A stretch of 64,000 nucleotides of DNA from Bacillus sp. KH172YL63 (GCF_011398925.1 NZ_AP022842.1:1662001-1726000), one strand, 5' to 3'; shown: positions 39,497 to 48,338, numbered from the stretch's first letter. Made by a program: numbers and translations. Notes: generated by a model not told the origin, from the letters alone.

Positions 39497-39631
39497 ATGT
39501 TTAAGAAAGTACTAGCAGCTTTATTTTTATCAGTTTTACTCACAACAGTTTCTGCTTCTGCAGAACAGACTCAACTGGTTGATGACAAAGTAATTCAATA
39601 TGCACCAAAGGAACCGCCAATCGGGGGGTAG
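39497..39631 (+). CDS. aimP: AimP-like arbitrium signal pre-peptide
   Basis: A 44-codon frame with an excellent GGAAGGAGG ribosome site. It begins MFKKVLAALFLSVLLTTVSA, a signal peptide, and ends QYAPKEPPIGG. Arbitrium pre-peptides are about 40-50 residues, are exported by Sec and cleaved so that the last six residues become the signal; those often end in Gly-Gly or Gly-Ala. The predicted mature peptide here is EPPIGG. The gene lies directly behind aimR in the same direction. The exact cleavage site is inferred from family rules, not shown. Confidence 0.85.
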   Translation: MFKKVLAALFLSVLLTTVSASAEQTQLVDDKVIQYAPKEPPIGG

Positions 39632-39788
39632 TCAGCCATTGAATACATAATTTCTTTCCTATACCAAGACATAACTAAATGGCAAGTCCGTTAATACTGG
39701 ATTCCAGTGTTAGCGTGCTTGCTTATACCTAAAATCAAAAAGTTTAAATGAAACCAAAAAATTGGAAATGGAAAAGGGGAAATTTATT
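39632..39788. promoter_or_regulatory. Spacer after aimP, possible AimR target region
   Basis: In arbitrium phages AimR binds between aimP and the downstream regulator (aimX). This 157-base spacer has a perfect 13-bp palindrome, ACTGGATTCCAGT (39698-39710). I could not place an unambiguous promoter or the spaced 6-bp AimR half-sites, so assignment as the AimR site rests on position. Confidence 0.35.
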
Positions 39789-40202
39789 ATGATGACAGTT
39801 GTAAATGAGAATTTATCTTTTGAAGCTTTAGGGACATTCGCTTATTCTTTATCGCCAGTATCAGCTTCGATTCAAGAGGTTGCAGAGTTAGAGTTTTATA
39901 GAGAAAGTGATCAGTTACTCCGCACTAAGTCTCAAGGGGCTGTAAGAATTAATATAGCTGACTGGGAAAACAATCCGACTGACATTGAAAATAACTTTGT
40001 CCACTATCAAGAAGCTGTCATCATAAATGTTAAAGCTAAAGATGAAGAAGAAGCTCTCCATATGCTCAATATACAAGTGAATGAAGTAAACCTCAACGAC
40101 GCATATATCACTCTTTATGACTTTGAAGGTAAACCGTATTTGTTTTCAATTTTCCAAACGAGGATTAATTGGGACTCGGCTGAAATAAATCTTAAAAACT
40201 AA
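39789..40202 (+). CDS. Hypothetical protein downstream of aimP
   Basis: A 137-residue protein starting at ATG 39789, with AAAAGGGGA 8 bases upstream; an in-frame ATG at 39762 lacks a ribosome site. Acidic, no membrane segment, no known motif. Predicted beta strands (EAVIINVKAKDEEEALHML, ITLYDFEGKPYLFSIFQ). Its place directly after aimR-aimP makes it a candidate for the gene whose expression AimR controls, but it is not similar to the short AimX RNA or peptide that I know. Confidence 0.6.
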   Translation: MMTVVNENLSFEALGTFAYSLSPVSASIQEVAELEFYRESDQLLRTKSQGAVRINIADWENNPTDIENNFVHYQEAVIINVKAKDEEEALHMLNIQVNEVNLNDAYITLYDFEGKPYLFSIFQTRINWDSAEINLKN

Positions 40203-40208
40203 TTAAAA

Positions 40209-40264
40209 ACGGATATTTATCTGGAAGCAGGCGACCAAACCAAGGCTTCGAGATAAATATCCGT
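40209..40264. repeat. Large imperfect hairpin (14 + 5 bp stem)
   Basis: ACGGATATTTATCT (40209-40222) pairs perfectly with AGATAAATATCCGT (40251-40264). After a single G-G mismatch the stem continues with GAAGC/GCTTC, leaving a 16-base loop. No T run follows, so it is not a normal terminator. It could be a protein-binding site, an origin or transfer-origin hairpin, or an RNA stabiliser of the aimR-aimP message. Confidence 0.6.
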
Positions 40265-40594
40265 ATATTTAAAAAATAAAATTTAAATTGCTATTGAAAT
40301 AATTATATAACTGAATACTATATAATATGTGAGGCTGAAAAAGGTGGAAAATACAAAATGGGCTAACTGTATTCAGCAGCCTAAGCTTTTCATATCCATT
40401 AACATATAAATCTATATACTTCTCAATCTCTTATGATATATAGATGTCTTGTAAACTTATTTACAAGTATACGGGCATAACAACAAGTTGTCAACGATTT
40501 TTAGTAAGTAAATTAAAGGGGGTGGTTAAATTGGGGTCTTTAAATGTAATTTCAACAATATAAAAAATTCATTTTAACAGGAGGAGAAAATAAT
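40265..40594 (+). promoter_or_regulatory. AT-rich leader region with operator-like palindrome and tiny leader frame
   Basis: A possible promoter (TTGAAA 40294-40299, TACTAT 40316-40321, 16-base spacer) starts a ~270-base leader. CTTGTAAA/TTTACAAG around CTTA (40448-40467) is a perfect 8-bp inverted repeat. A 10-codon frame begins at a TTG near 40531 with GGGGGTGG upstream (MGSLNVISTI). Nothing else is recognised. Confidence 0.4.
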
Positions 40595-40978
40595 ATGACA
40601 ATCATTAATGAGGTAAATCACTTATCAAATCAGAAACTGATCAGCAACTTAGAGTTCAGTATTGCGGATATTTCACCACGAGGAGCGTATCACCTAGATA
40701 TTCCAGATTCACTAGTTGAGAGTATTGCAGCAATTAGAGAAAGACTTGAATCTTATCAAAGTCAGTCTAACATACATAACCGACCAACACAAATTGTAAT
40801 TACTCCAGAATCGGTATCAGTACTGTCTGATGGAGAGTTAAAAGAAAAGACTCAAATGATCTTTGAATGGTTATATGACACGGATAACATTAAGGATAAG
40901 AATCGGTTATTGGAACTATTAGATGTTGTTCATGATGAATTAAATACTCGTTTCTGTTTAGCGAAAGGAGGTGCGTGA
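40595..40978 (+). CDS. Hypothetical protein (127 aa)
   Basis: A 127-residue protein with an AGGAGGAG ribosome site. Likely helical at both ends (SLVESIAAIRERLESY; MIFEWLYDTDNIKDKNRLLELL). No known motif. Its final codons include the ribosome site for the next HTH gene and the two frames overlap by four bases, so they are translationally coupled. Confidence 0.65.
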   Translation: MTIINEVNHLSNQKLISNLEFSIADISPRGAYHLDIPDSLVESIAAIRERLESYQSQSNIHNRPTQIVITPESVSVLSDGELKEKTQMIFEWLYDTDNIKDKNRLLELLDVVHDELNTRFCLAKGGA

Positions 40979-41196
40979 TACTGCAAATGTTAAGTGGAAA
41001 ACAGATCAAAGAAATATTAACTAACAGGGGGATTAAACAGACTTGGTTGAGCAAAGAAGTAGGAATGCAACAATCCAACCTAAGTTCATGGCTCAATTCG
41101 AATGGGAATAAATCAATCCCAATGAGTAAATTACATAGGATTTATCAGGTGCTCGGCTTAGAAGTCGAGTATCCCACATACGTAAGTTTTAAATGA
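40975..41196 (+). CDS. Small HTH (XRE-like) DNA-binding protein
   Basis: A ~73-residue protein overlapping the previous gene by four bases (start GTG at 40975; an ATG at 40987 is possible but lies 13 bases from AGGAGG). The helix-turn-helix is KQTWLSKEVGMQQSNLSSWLN, and the C-terminus MSKLHRIYQVLGLEVEY is typical of single-domain XRE proteins. It is likely a Cro-like or auxiliary regulator of the element. Confidence 0.75.
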   Translation: MILQMLSGKQIKEILTNRGIKQTWLSKEVGMQQSNLSSWLNSNGNKSIPMSKLHRIYQVLGLEVEYPTYVSFK

Positions 41197-41217
41197 ATAA
41201 GGGAAGGAAGCAAATGA

Positions 41218-41391
41218 ATGAAGCATTTTTTCTGCTATGACAAGGAACTGGCCACATACATAAATAAACGAGGATATAAGTCAGTCACAACAGCTTTATC
41301 ACCAACTACATATAAGAAATTCACGATTTTTGTTAGATCACCGAGGCTTCAAAAGATTATTGATGAGTTTACCCTCAGAGAAAATAGTTAG
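41218..41391 (+). CDS. Small phage-type hypothetical protein (57 aa)
   Basis: A 57-residue frame starting MKHFFCYDKELATYINKRGY, with GGGAAGGAAG upstream. Its layout, an aromatic N-terminus, a short alpha helix and then a FTIFVRSPRLQKIIDEF tail, resembles small phage proteins of the DUF5659 type; that is recall and not certain. It lies between the HTH gene and the helicase-like gene in the same direction. Confidence 0.55.
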   Translation: MKHFFCYDKELATYINKRGYKSVTTALSPTTYKKFTIFVRSPRLQKIIDEFTLRENS

Positions 41392-41412
41392 GCAAAGGAG
41401 GGATAATCCAAT

Positions 41413-43212
41413 TTGTCTATTCAATTACAATACAATGATAACTATTCAGAAGTGTACGGTGACACATACATAAACAAAATGAATTACTTAGTTAAGGCAA
41501 TCACTGAGTACAAAACCGGAGAAGATCATTTTAACGTTTTCAATTTTGAAGCTGGTCTTGGTAAGTCTTACACAGTTGATAGGCTACTTAAATACATAAA
41601 CAATGATTATGAAGAATGGGACAATATCATAGAAGCGAAATATCTTATTGTAAAAAGATTCAATGAAGAGTCCATTAAGAGTGCAAAATTTACAAAGCAT
41701 GAATTCAATCCTAATTCATTAGCAATCACACATGAGAATTGGAGAGAGTGGATGAATAAGCTTGATGATTTAAAGCATCAAAAAATCATATTTATATCTC
41801 ATCAAAGGTATATATCGCTCTGTGAAAATGAAGAATTCAGACGTGCTATTACTGCAGGTAGAGATACGCTGATTATCGATGAGAAAGTAATGTTTCCTGT
41901 TTATACATACAATGACAAGCGATATTCCAAGATGTTTGAAATTCTTCCCAATGGTCTCAGGGAAATACTGATTGAAGTGTGCAGACCACTGAATGAATTC
42001 ATTGAACTACAAAAGACTCTTAAGCACACGAACAAAGTATTGTCCATGAAGTTTAAGGTGAAAAAAGAGATCCTTAGCAACTATAATTCTGAAATGGAAT
42101 TAGCGCTCAATAATTCCACTATAAGAGGGACTGACAATAGAAGGTGGTTTCTCAAGGATTTTCTTAGGGATATTAACCTACTATACACCAATCAAAGTAT
42201 CTACAACGGTGGGAATATCTCAACATATAATCCTCTACACAAGCATTGGGGTCTAGAAAATAACCTGATACTTGATGCTTCTGGTGGAATAGATGGGGTG
42301 TATCTGAGCAACCCTGAAAAGTTTAATCTCATTAACCAGACGAGAATTGTAGAACATGGTGAGTCTGAGTTCAATATCATTAACTTTAATTCATCCAAAT
42401 CAAATATAGAAGCTCATGACCAGTATTACTTCAAAGAAATTGCTTCCAAGATTGCAGCTAATAAAGAGCTATCAGACAAAGTACTGATTGTTGGCAATAA
42501 AGATTCGTCAAAACGAATTAGGGAAGAACTACTTGGATTGAAAGTAGATAAAAATGAGATATGGGTGGATAAAGAAGATAAGGATAATGATCCAGATTAC
42601 GATAATCAGCCATACGCAATTAGTTGGTACGGAAATCTAATCGGAAAGAACTGGGCATCAGATTTCACTCAAGTGTGGTTGGTTTCGACTCCGAACATCC
42701 CTTTAGAACAATACTTAGTACATTATCTTCATTACTCTGATGAGCAGATTGGCAATAAATCGACTCAAATTTATAAAGGAAGGTTCAAAAATTTCTATTT
42801 TAAAAGTATCCAAGAAGGCTACATAGCTGCAGAAATGTATCAGAGTTTGAAAAGGATACAAAGGGTAGCGATTCCTAAAGGGAAATTCTTTATTGTAAAT
42901 GCTGATGAGAATATTACGAATTCAGTCTTATCTCAAATGAAAAACTCCAACAATCGCAAAGAAATTGAATTGGATTTTGTTAAAGCATTGGAGCAGGAAA
43001 GGGAACGTAAGAAATCGGAGAATAAGAAGCCTGATCAAGTTGATAAGTTTCTAGACTACATATTGGTTCAAGATAGAGGTACATATAAGAAATCTGACAT
43101 ATCTAAGCAACTCAGTATTACTAAACTAAACAGAGTTCTTTCTGACAGTAGGGTAAAGACATTACTCAATAAAAGATACAAAATACATACTCGATCCATT
43201 GAAGTTATCTAA
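41413..43212 (+). CDS. SF2 helicase-like ATPase of the element
   Basis: A 599-residue protein starting at a TTG (41413) with AAAGGAGGG about 10 bases upstream. Walker A is NFEAGLGKSYT (residues 44-54) and Walker B is DTLIIDEK (151-158). Later blocks fit helicase C-terminal motifs: ISWYGNLIGKNWASDFTQVWL and AAEMYQSLKRIQRVA, the latter like motif VI with its arginine fingers. The last 80 residues are basic and may bind DNA. It is probably the element's replication or transfer helicase. It resembles none of the standard host helicases that I can name. Confidence 0.7.
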   Translation: MSIQLQYNDNYSEVYGDTYINKMNYLVKAITEYKTGEDHFNVFNFEAGLGKSYTVDRLLKYINNDYEEWDNIIEAKYLIVKRFNEESIKSAKFTKHEFNPNSLAITHENWREWMNKLDDLKHQKIIFISHQRYISLCENEEFRRAITAGRDTLIIDEKVMFPVYTYNDKRYSKMFEILPNGLREILIEVCRPLNEFIELQKTLKHTNKVLSMKFKVKKEILSNYNSEMELALNNSTIRGTDNRRWFLKDFLRDINLLYTNQSIYNGGNISTYNPLHKHWGLENNLILDASGGIDGVYLSNPEKFNLINQTRIVEHGESEFNIINFNSSKSNIEAHDQYYFKEIASKIAANKELSDKVLIVGNKDSSKRIREELLGLKVDKNEIWVDKEDKDNDPDYDNQPYAISWYGNLIGKNWASDFTQVWLVSTPNIPLEQYLVHYLHYSDEQIGNKSTQIYKGRFKNFYFKSIQEGYIAAEMYQSLKRIQRVAIPKGKFFIVNADENITNSVLSQMKNSNNRKEIELDFVKALEQERERKKSENKKPDQVDKFLDYILVQDRGTYKKSDISKQLSITKLNRVLSDSRVKTLLNKRYKIHTRSIEVI

Positions 43213-43600
43213 GTAGCCAGGCACTTATATAGATGAGACACGAAAAGTCTACCGACATTTCCTAAGCCCCGTTTTACTTAACAGTAAAAGCGATTGAATA
43301 AACTAATGAATAATTAAACTCGACATATTTCCTATTTATATTATAAGAGATGATGTCCACTTTGGTTAAATCCCTTGGGAGAGTAAGGTTGAATGGTTGT
43401 TAGTGTAAGAAAAAGTAAATGAAAAAATGAGGTGAATATTAATTACTTTTTACATTACATGTCCTTTTTTCCACTTAAGGATAATAAATTGTTGACCTAG
43501 ATTGCCAGTTTGGCAACTAGAAAGTAGGCTTAGGGGCGGTCTATCCCCTAAACGTACGCTAATCTATATGAGTGTTCGGCAAGCATCTTAAATAACATCA
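43213..43600. other. Intergenic region with several small inverted repeats
   Basis: No gene is seen. TTTTACT-TAAC-AGTAAAA (43272-43289), TTGCCA-GTT-TGGCAA (43502-43516) and TTAGGGG/CCCCTAA (43530-43536 with 43545-43551) are perfect inverted repeats without T runs. GTACGCTAATC at about 43555 repeats an 11-mer found at 35623, inside the antisense RNA promoter. The 3' ends of two convergent genes meet here, so the repeats may act as termination or binding sites. Confidence 0.45.
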
Positions 43601-44590
43601 TTAAGCCCTTTCATTTCTTAATATATCAAAAAATATATTTCCGATTGCGGCAAACACAGTAAGTTCTATAGTTTTAGTTGAAAAAAAGTGAAGATACTGA
43701 AGCATCCTTCCAACTCCTAAAGAATTTAGTGCATTTAACAATTTAGCAGTAGGGTAGAATTTCTCATTCATGGGAATGGCGTACTGTAAACCAAAACTAA
43801 AGTAAATTTGATCTAAGATACCAATTTCTCCAAGGTTATATGCTAAAGAAAAGAAATTATATAAGGAACCGAAAGCGATGTGAGGACTTACAAAAGTAAA
43901 AACAATAAAGATCATTAATTTTATATTTCGGATTAACTTTTCTGTAGGAGCCAATCCATTAACCACATTATTATTAATAGTCATTTTGATGATGAATCTT
44001 GTTGATTGAAAAATAACCAAAAATAATATGCGCATGAATAAAATACTTGTCAACAAAGATACAAAAATTATGGCATATTCATTTTCAATTTTGTTCAAAA
44101 GTTCATCAGACAAATTATTCTGGACAAATGGAAATTCGAAGAATCGTGCCATAAATATAATAAAAGAGTAAATAGCAAGAATGAAAAATGTTAATTCAAC
44201 CCAGACGGTATTAAATAATCTATTGTATTTATCTAGTTTAATAGCACCCATTCCTTTTTTTACTTGAAAGGGAAAGAGGGTGAAAGATATCGATAAAAAT
44301 AAAAGGCTGATAATTGAATTATTTATTAAGAACAATATTCCAAAACAATAAAATAAGCTTAAAACGCTTAGGTATGTCGGCTTATCAACTTTATTTGTCA
44401 AATTGTACTTTTTATATTGGTTGATTGAAATAAGGATAATAAGCAAAGTGAAAAAATAAGAAAGGAGTGATAAATGTGAATAGTTCTTGATTAAAGGAAT
44501 TGATAAATATGTAGCAACAAAAATTGGTACAGTTCGAGCCGATAGGAATAAATTGAGTAGTTTTGTAATAGTTAATTTTGATTGATTCAT
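43601..44590 (-). CDS. Polytopic membrane protein of unknown function
   Basis: A 329-residue protein with about eight or nine hydrophobic segments and few charged loops. The N-terminus (MNQSKLTITKLLNLFLSART) is cytoplasmic and basic. It is very rich in Phe, Ile, Leu and Asn. I recognise no family. It is the only other minus-strand gene in the element besides the XRE repressor, which suggests an independent cargo unit such as surface exclusion, transport or defence; that is inference from orientation only. Confidence 0.7.
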   Translation of the reverse strand: MNQSKLTITKLLNLFLSARTVPIFVATYLSIPLIKNYSHLSLLSYFFTLLIILISINQYKKYNLTNKVDKPTYLSVLSLFYCFGILFLINNSIISLLFLSISFTLFPFQVKKGMGAIKLDKYNRLFNTVWVELTFFILAIYSFIIFMARFFEFPFVQNNLSDELLNKIENEYAIIFVSLLTSILFMRILFLVIFQSTRFIIKMTINNNVVNGLAPTEKLIRNIKLMIFIVFTFVSPHIAFGSLYNFFSLAYNLGEIGILDQIYFSFGLQYAIPMNEKFYPTAKLLNALNSLGVGRMLQYLHFFSTKTIELTVFAAIGNIFFDILRNERA

Positions 44591-44804
44591 TTAGATCACC
44601 ATGAAAATTGTACCAGATTTAGTTAAGTTAGCCAATGACATATTACATAGCAAGTAAAATTATATCATATAAGATTACTCGGAATTGTTATTACATACGA
44701 TACGATAAAATTGAATGTTAATTAAGGTGAAATTGTTAACGAAACACTGTATTGGCAAGGTTGGACGATAGACAAAACGATAACGATATCTTAGGAGGAT
44801 ATTA

Positions 44805-47783
44805 ATGAAAAATAATAAAAATAAACAGATACAATTGTACAGTTTGGACACATCAGCTTTCTACACGGATACAGAATATAAACTTAATATTAAGTTGAGC
44901 AAGAATAAACGGAGAATGGCGATTTATAAAAGTGAGATTGAGAATATTAAATTATATGAGAATAATAATTTTATGATCCCGTCTCTTAAGCAGAACATCG
45001 AGGAACAAACTGAAAAACTGAATGAGATGGATATTCCTGCAGGTGCTAATAAAGAGTTGAAAATTAAGATTAAAGAAGAACGAAAGCAGTTAAGCAAAAA
45101 AATCAGTGAGTTGAATAAAAGACTATACAGAGCCCTGAAACAAAATTCAAGCAAAAAGATGGATGTAATTAAGAATAGGGAGTCAATGGATCAGCTTCCT
45201 CAGTATCTTCGAGAATGCAGCGAGAAATTGAAGATAGCCAAACTTAGAGTGAAGAGATTTACACAAGAATTGAATACAGAGTTGAAAAGGTTTGGTGAAT
45301 TGGAAACAAGAGTATTGAGACAGGAGGCACTTGCAGATAGAAATAAAATTTCTCAATTCCAAAGCACTCTACCCAGAACAATTACAGTTGGTGAGGATGG
45401 TACAACTAAAGATATTATTATGATCAGGGCATTCAGATACGTTGTTTTCAAGAGTTTAGTGAATAACGGGTTTTATGATCAGTTTGGACGTCATTATCAA
45501 TACTTCACTTCAAGTGCTGGCATGGTTCGTAATAAGAAGTCAATATTTGCAGCAACTGATGTTGTGGAGAGTGAGGGATTTCAGAATAGGATCTGGTGCG
45601 GTCTAACTAAAAAGAAAATTAATGAAACTAAATTCAAAAGGAAAGATGATGAGAATCTAATCGAGAATGGAGTCAACTTGAGTAAGATGGGTGCGTATCT
45701 GGCCTTGTGCATGACGAGTAGCATTCCTTTTGAGGATTTTGATATAGATCGAGCGATTGTCGTACCAGATTATGAAAAGGTGCTTAAGGGTCAGCATGTT
45801 AATTACATAAGCAAGAAAAATAAATTCAAGCCTACTGAAGATACAAATCGGAGCGTACCAGTAAATATTGTAGATGGGTGTGGGATGATGCTTCCTGAAG
45901 TGAGTAAGAAGTGTTGGCAGTACAGGATGCCCGGACATAAAGGGCTTTTAATCCCTTTTCCATTTGTGGATTTCATTCGAAAAGTTGGGAAGATGGACGA
46001 TTGTACGGTAACAGATATCTATGGTGAAACTCACGATATTATAGCTGACCGAATTCAATACATTTTTACAGCAAGTCAATTCAAGCTTGCCCCTTACTAC
46101 AAGAATTGGGATGAGTATAAAAGAGCATTTAAAAAGGGAGGTGAATTTGCGATTTGCAAGGAGGAGGAAGACAATTTCCTAGATAAGCCAATTTCATATC
46201 AGATGATCCAAACGCTCCCTGATATTGCTAACGATGAAATCAAGACTCTTACATCACTAACAAATAAGAAGATTGCTGAGATTGAAGAAAGTGCTGATAA
46301 TATGCTGGGATTGCTTGGGGTAAATAATGAAGAGGGAAACAAGGATTCTTATCAGAAGGCACTTACGATATATCCTGAATTAATTTCTGATGAATATTCT
46401 AAGGAAAAGATAAGGAGTGCTCGTGATTCTTTATATAAGAATGCTAAGTCAGGGAAAATTTATCTTAAAGGGACGAAACGAACTTTCATGAGTCCGGACT
46501 TATATGCGTTCGCAGAGTGGTTATTCTTGAAAGATCCTGATCCAAAAGGATTAATTGATAAAGATGAAGTGAGTTGTAAGTTATATAAGAATGAATTAAG
46601 TCTAGATGTTCTAAGGAGCCCCCATTTGTACAAAGAACACATTTTAAGCAATAACAAGGTTGATGATGAAACTAAGGATTGGTTCATTTCTAATTGTATT
46701 TATATGAGTAGTCACAATCTCGATTGCAGCAACGTCTTAATGGCAGATTTCGATGGTGATGAAGCGACAATCGTATCCGACCCTTGCTTTAAATTTATTG
46801 CCAAAAGGAATATGAAGGATGTTCTTCCTTTAGACTACGAGCTTGGAACAGCAAATCGTGAAGAAATCAATAACGAAAACTTGTATAACTCACTTACTAG
46901 AGCCTATTCGAAAAATCAGCAGATTGGTGAAATAAGCAATAAGATTACAAAAGAGTGGGCGAAGCAAATCGATCAAATTGACGAAGAATTGGTAATGCAG
47001 TTAGTATATCAGACAAATGCAGCCATTGATTTCGCAAAAACGAGTTGGTATCCATCGTTTCCTGATGAGGTTGAAAATAAGATCAAAGACCTGAACAAAG
47101 AAAAGCTGCCACACTTTTTCATATACAGTAAGGATAAGGAAGACAAACAGGTAAACATGATTCCTAAGCGAAAAGACATTAAAGGTGAAGAAGACCTGAA
47201 GGCAGCGATTGAAAAAGCCTGTACTGTAGATAAACTTGAATATGTTATTGGAAAAAATAAAATCAGTTTCTCCAAGCTCTTTGATAAATTTGATTATAAG
47301 ATGATGATGAAAAAGAAAAATGTTAAAAAGGTGAATCAAGACCTGATTAAGAAATACGTGGAATTGAATAAGAAGAAAAAGTTTCAGTTAGAAAAGGAAC
47401 TAATGGATAGTGGATATACGGAAAGTGTGAAAGAACTAACAACATTTGAAATGATTAGAGATCAATTGCTGGAGATACACAATAATGAAGAAGAAGTTGC
47501 TGATATGTTGATTCATTATCATTATGAGGTAAACCCTGAAGCTAAGAGGGGGACGATTTGGGATGCATTTGGTCATATTATTTATCAGAACATAAAGACG
47601 AACTTAGAGGATGAAAGTCAATCTGGTGATTGTAAAGTATGTAAGACTACATATAGAAAAGTAACGAAGAATAAAGAGTTATGTGATACTTGTAAGAAGG
47701 ATGAGGATAGAAAGAAAAATGCTGAACAAAAGAAAAAGTCTAGGGAAGCGAAAAAAACCTCTGACACAATTAAGGTAGGGTGA
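44805..47783 (+). CDS. YonO/QDE-1-like single-chain RNA polymerase homologue (DFDGD protein)
   Basis: A 992-residue protein with an AGGAGG ribosome site. The N-terminal ~170 residues are charged and helical. The core contains LRSPHLYKEHIL (Arg604-Pro606) and then, about 40 residues later, VLMADFDGDEATIV, with Asp648, Asp650 and Asp652 in the DxDGD order. That pair of motifs, R-x-P-x-L followed by DFDGD, is the catalytic double-psi beta-barrel signature of the RNA polymerase beta-prime subunit, of eukaryotic QDE-1-type RNA-dependent polymerases and of SPbeta phage YonO (about 900 residues). A zinc-ribbon-like C-terminus has CKVC (943-946) and CDTC (960-963). It is probably a DNA- or RNA-templated RNA polymerase of the element. 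Activity is inferred. Confidence 0.75.
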   Translation: MKNNKNKQIQLYSLDTSAFYTDTEYKLNIKLSKNKRRMAIYKSEIENIKLYENNNFMIPSLKQNIEEQTEKLNEMDIPAGANKELKIKIKEERKQLSKKISELNKRLYRALKQNSSKKMDVIKNRESMDQLPQYLRECSEKLKIAKLRVKRFTQELNTELKRFGELETRVLRQEALADRNKISQFQSTLPRTITVGEDGTTKDIIMIRAFRYVVFKSLVNNGFYDQFGRHYQYFTSSAGMVRNKKSIFAATDVVESEGFQNRIWCGLTKKKINETKFKRKDDENLIENGVNLSKMGAYLALCMTSSIPFEDFDIDRAIVVPDYEKVLKGQHVNYISKKNKFKPTEDTNRSVPVNIVDGCGMMLPEVSKKCWQYRMPGHKGLLIPFPFVDFIRKVGKMDDCTVTDIYGETHDIIADRIQYIFTASQFKLAPYYKNWDEYKRAFKKGGEFAICKEEEDNFLDKPISYQMIQTLPDIANDEIKTLTSLTNKKIAEIEESADNMLGLLGVNNEEGNKDSYQKALTIYPELISDEYSKEKIRSARDSLYKNAKSGKIYLKGTKRTFMSPDLYAFAEWLFLKDPDPKGLIDKDEVSCKLYKNELSLDVLRSPHLYKEHILSNNKVDDETKDWFISNCIYMSSHNLDCSNVLMADFDGDEATIVSDPCFKFIAKRNMKDVLPLDYELGTANREEINNENLYNSLTRAYSKNQQIGEISNKITKEWAKQIDQIDEELVMQLVYQTNAAIDFAKTSWYPSFPDEVENKIKDLNKEKLPHFFIYSKDKEDKQVNMIPKRKDIKGEEDLKAAIEKACTVDKLEYVIGKNKISFSKLFDKFDYKMMMKKKNVKKVNQDLIKKYVELNKKKKFQLEKELMDSGYTESVKELTTFEMIRDQLLEIHNNEEEVADMLIHYHYEVNPEAKRGTIWDAFGHIIYQNIKTNLEDESQSGDCKVCKTTYRKVTKNKELCDTCKKDEDRKKNAEQKKKSREAKKTSDTIKVG

Positions 47784-47847
47784 TGTGAGCCTATGGGGGA
47801 GTAGGCATCGAAGGGTATAGATAGAATTGTAGAAAAGTAGCTAGTAG

Positions 47848-47900
47848 GGAAGGGTAACGTTATAGGTGATCATCAAGGATGTTACCTCCTTACTTTTTTT
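47848..47900 (+). terminator. Terminator after the polymerase-like gene
   Basis: GTAGGGAAGGGTAAC pairs with GTTACCTCCTTAC, with G-T pairs and small bulges, around a ~19-base loop. A run of seven T residues follows. Confidence 0.7.
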
Positions 47901-48132
47901 CAGAAAAAGCACATAGTTGACCTAATTATAGTTTGATTATCTAATTACACTATATACTATGTCCTTTTATATGGCAAGTAAAATCTTCCCCAATTCAATA
48001 ATCTTTTGGATATTGATTATTGATCCTCCTAGGATTTGTTTGTCGAGATAAGTTGTTTGAATACTTATCTTCTTTTTTACGTTTAGATTAATCTATCAGA
48101 TTATTATATTTTGGAGGCGAGGTATGGAGTGA
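47901..48132 (+). promoter_or_regulatory. Leader with promoter and attenuator-like hairpin before the XRE gene
   Basis: A promoter candidate TTGACC (47917-47922), 17-base spacer, TCTAAT (47940-47945) is followed by a leader ending in GAGATAAGT/ACTTATCTTC (48045-48072) and a six-T run. This is a terminator placed between the promoter and the genes it should serve, hence a possible attenuator. No protein gene is visible in the leader. Confidence 0.4.
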
Positions 48133-48328
48133 ATGAAAGTTAAACAGAAGCATCTTTTGGAGAAAATTAGGTTCGATTATAATTTGTCGCAATCAGCATT
48201 GGGGAAAATGCTTGGTGTTTCACAAATGCATATTAGCAGAATTGAACGAGGAGAACGGCCGATGAATGAAACTGCAACATAAGATATTGTCAGTATTTAA
48301 TATAGATAAAAAATCATTAAGAATATAG
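48133..48328 (+). pseudogene. XRE-family HTH gene, probably frameshifted
   Basis: The frame from ATG 48133 reads MKVKQKHLLEKIRFDYNLSQ, then SALGKMLGVSQMHISRIERG, and stops at 48282 after 49 codons in the middle of the expected last helix. Removing one T at the stop restores the continuation KILSVFNIDKKSLRI to the TAG at 48326-48328, a normal XRE domain length of about 64 residues. Either the gene is broken, the base is an assembly error, or the 49-residue form is used. It lies 10 bases before the HExxH gene, so the two look like a regulator-protease pair. Confidence 0.6.
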
Positions 48329-48338
48329 GAGGATTATT

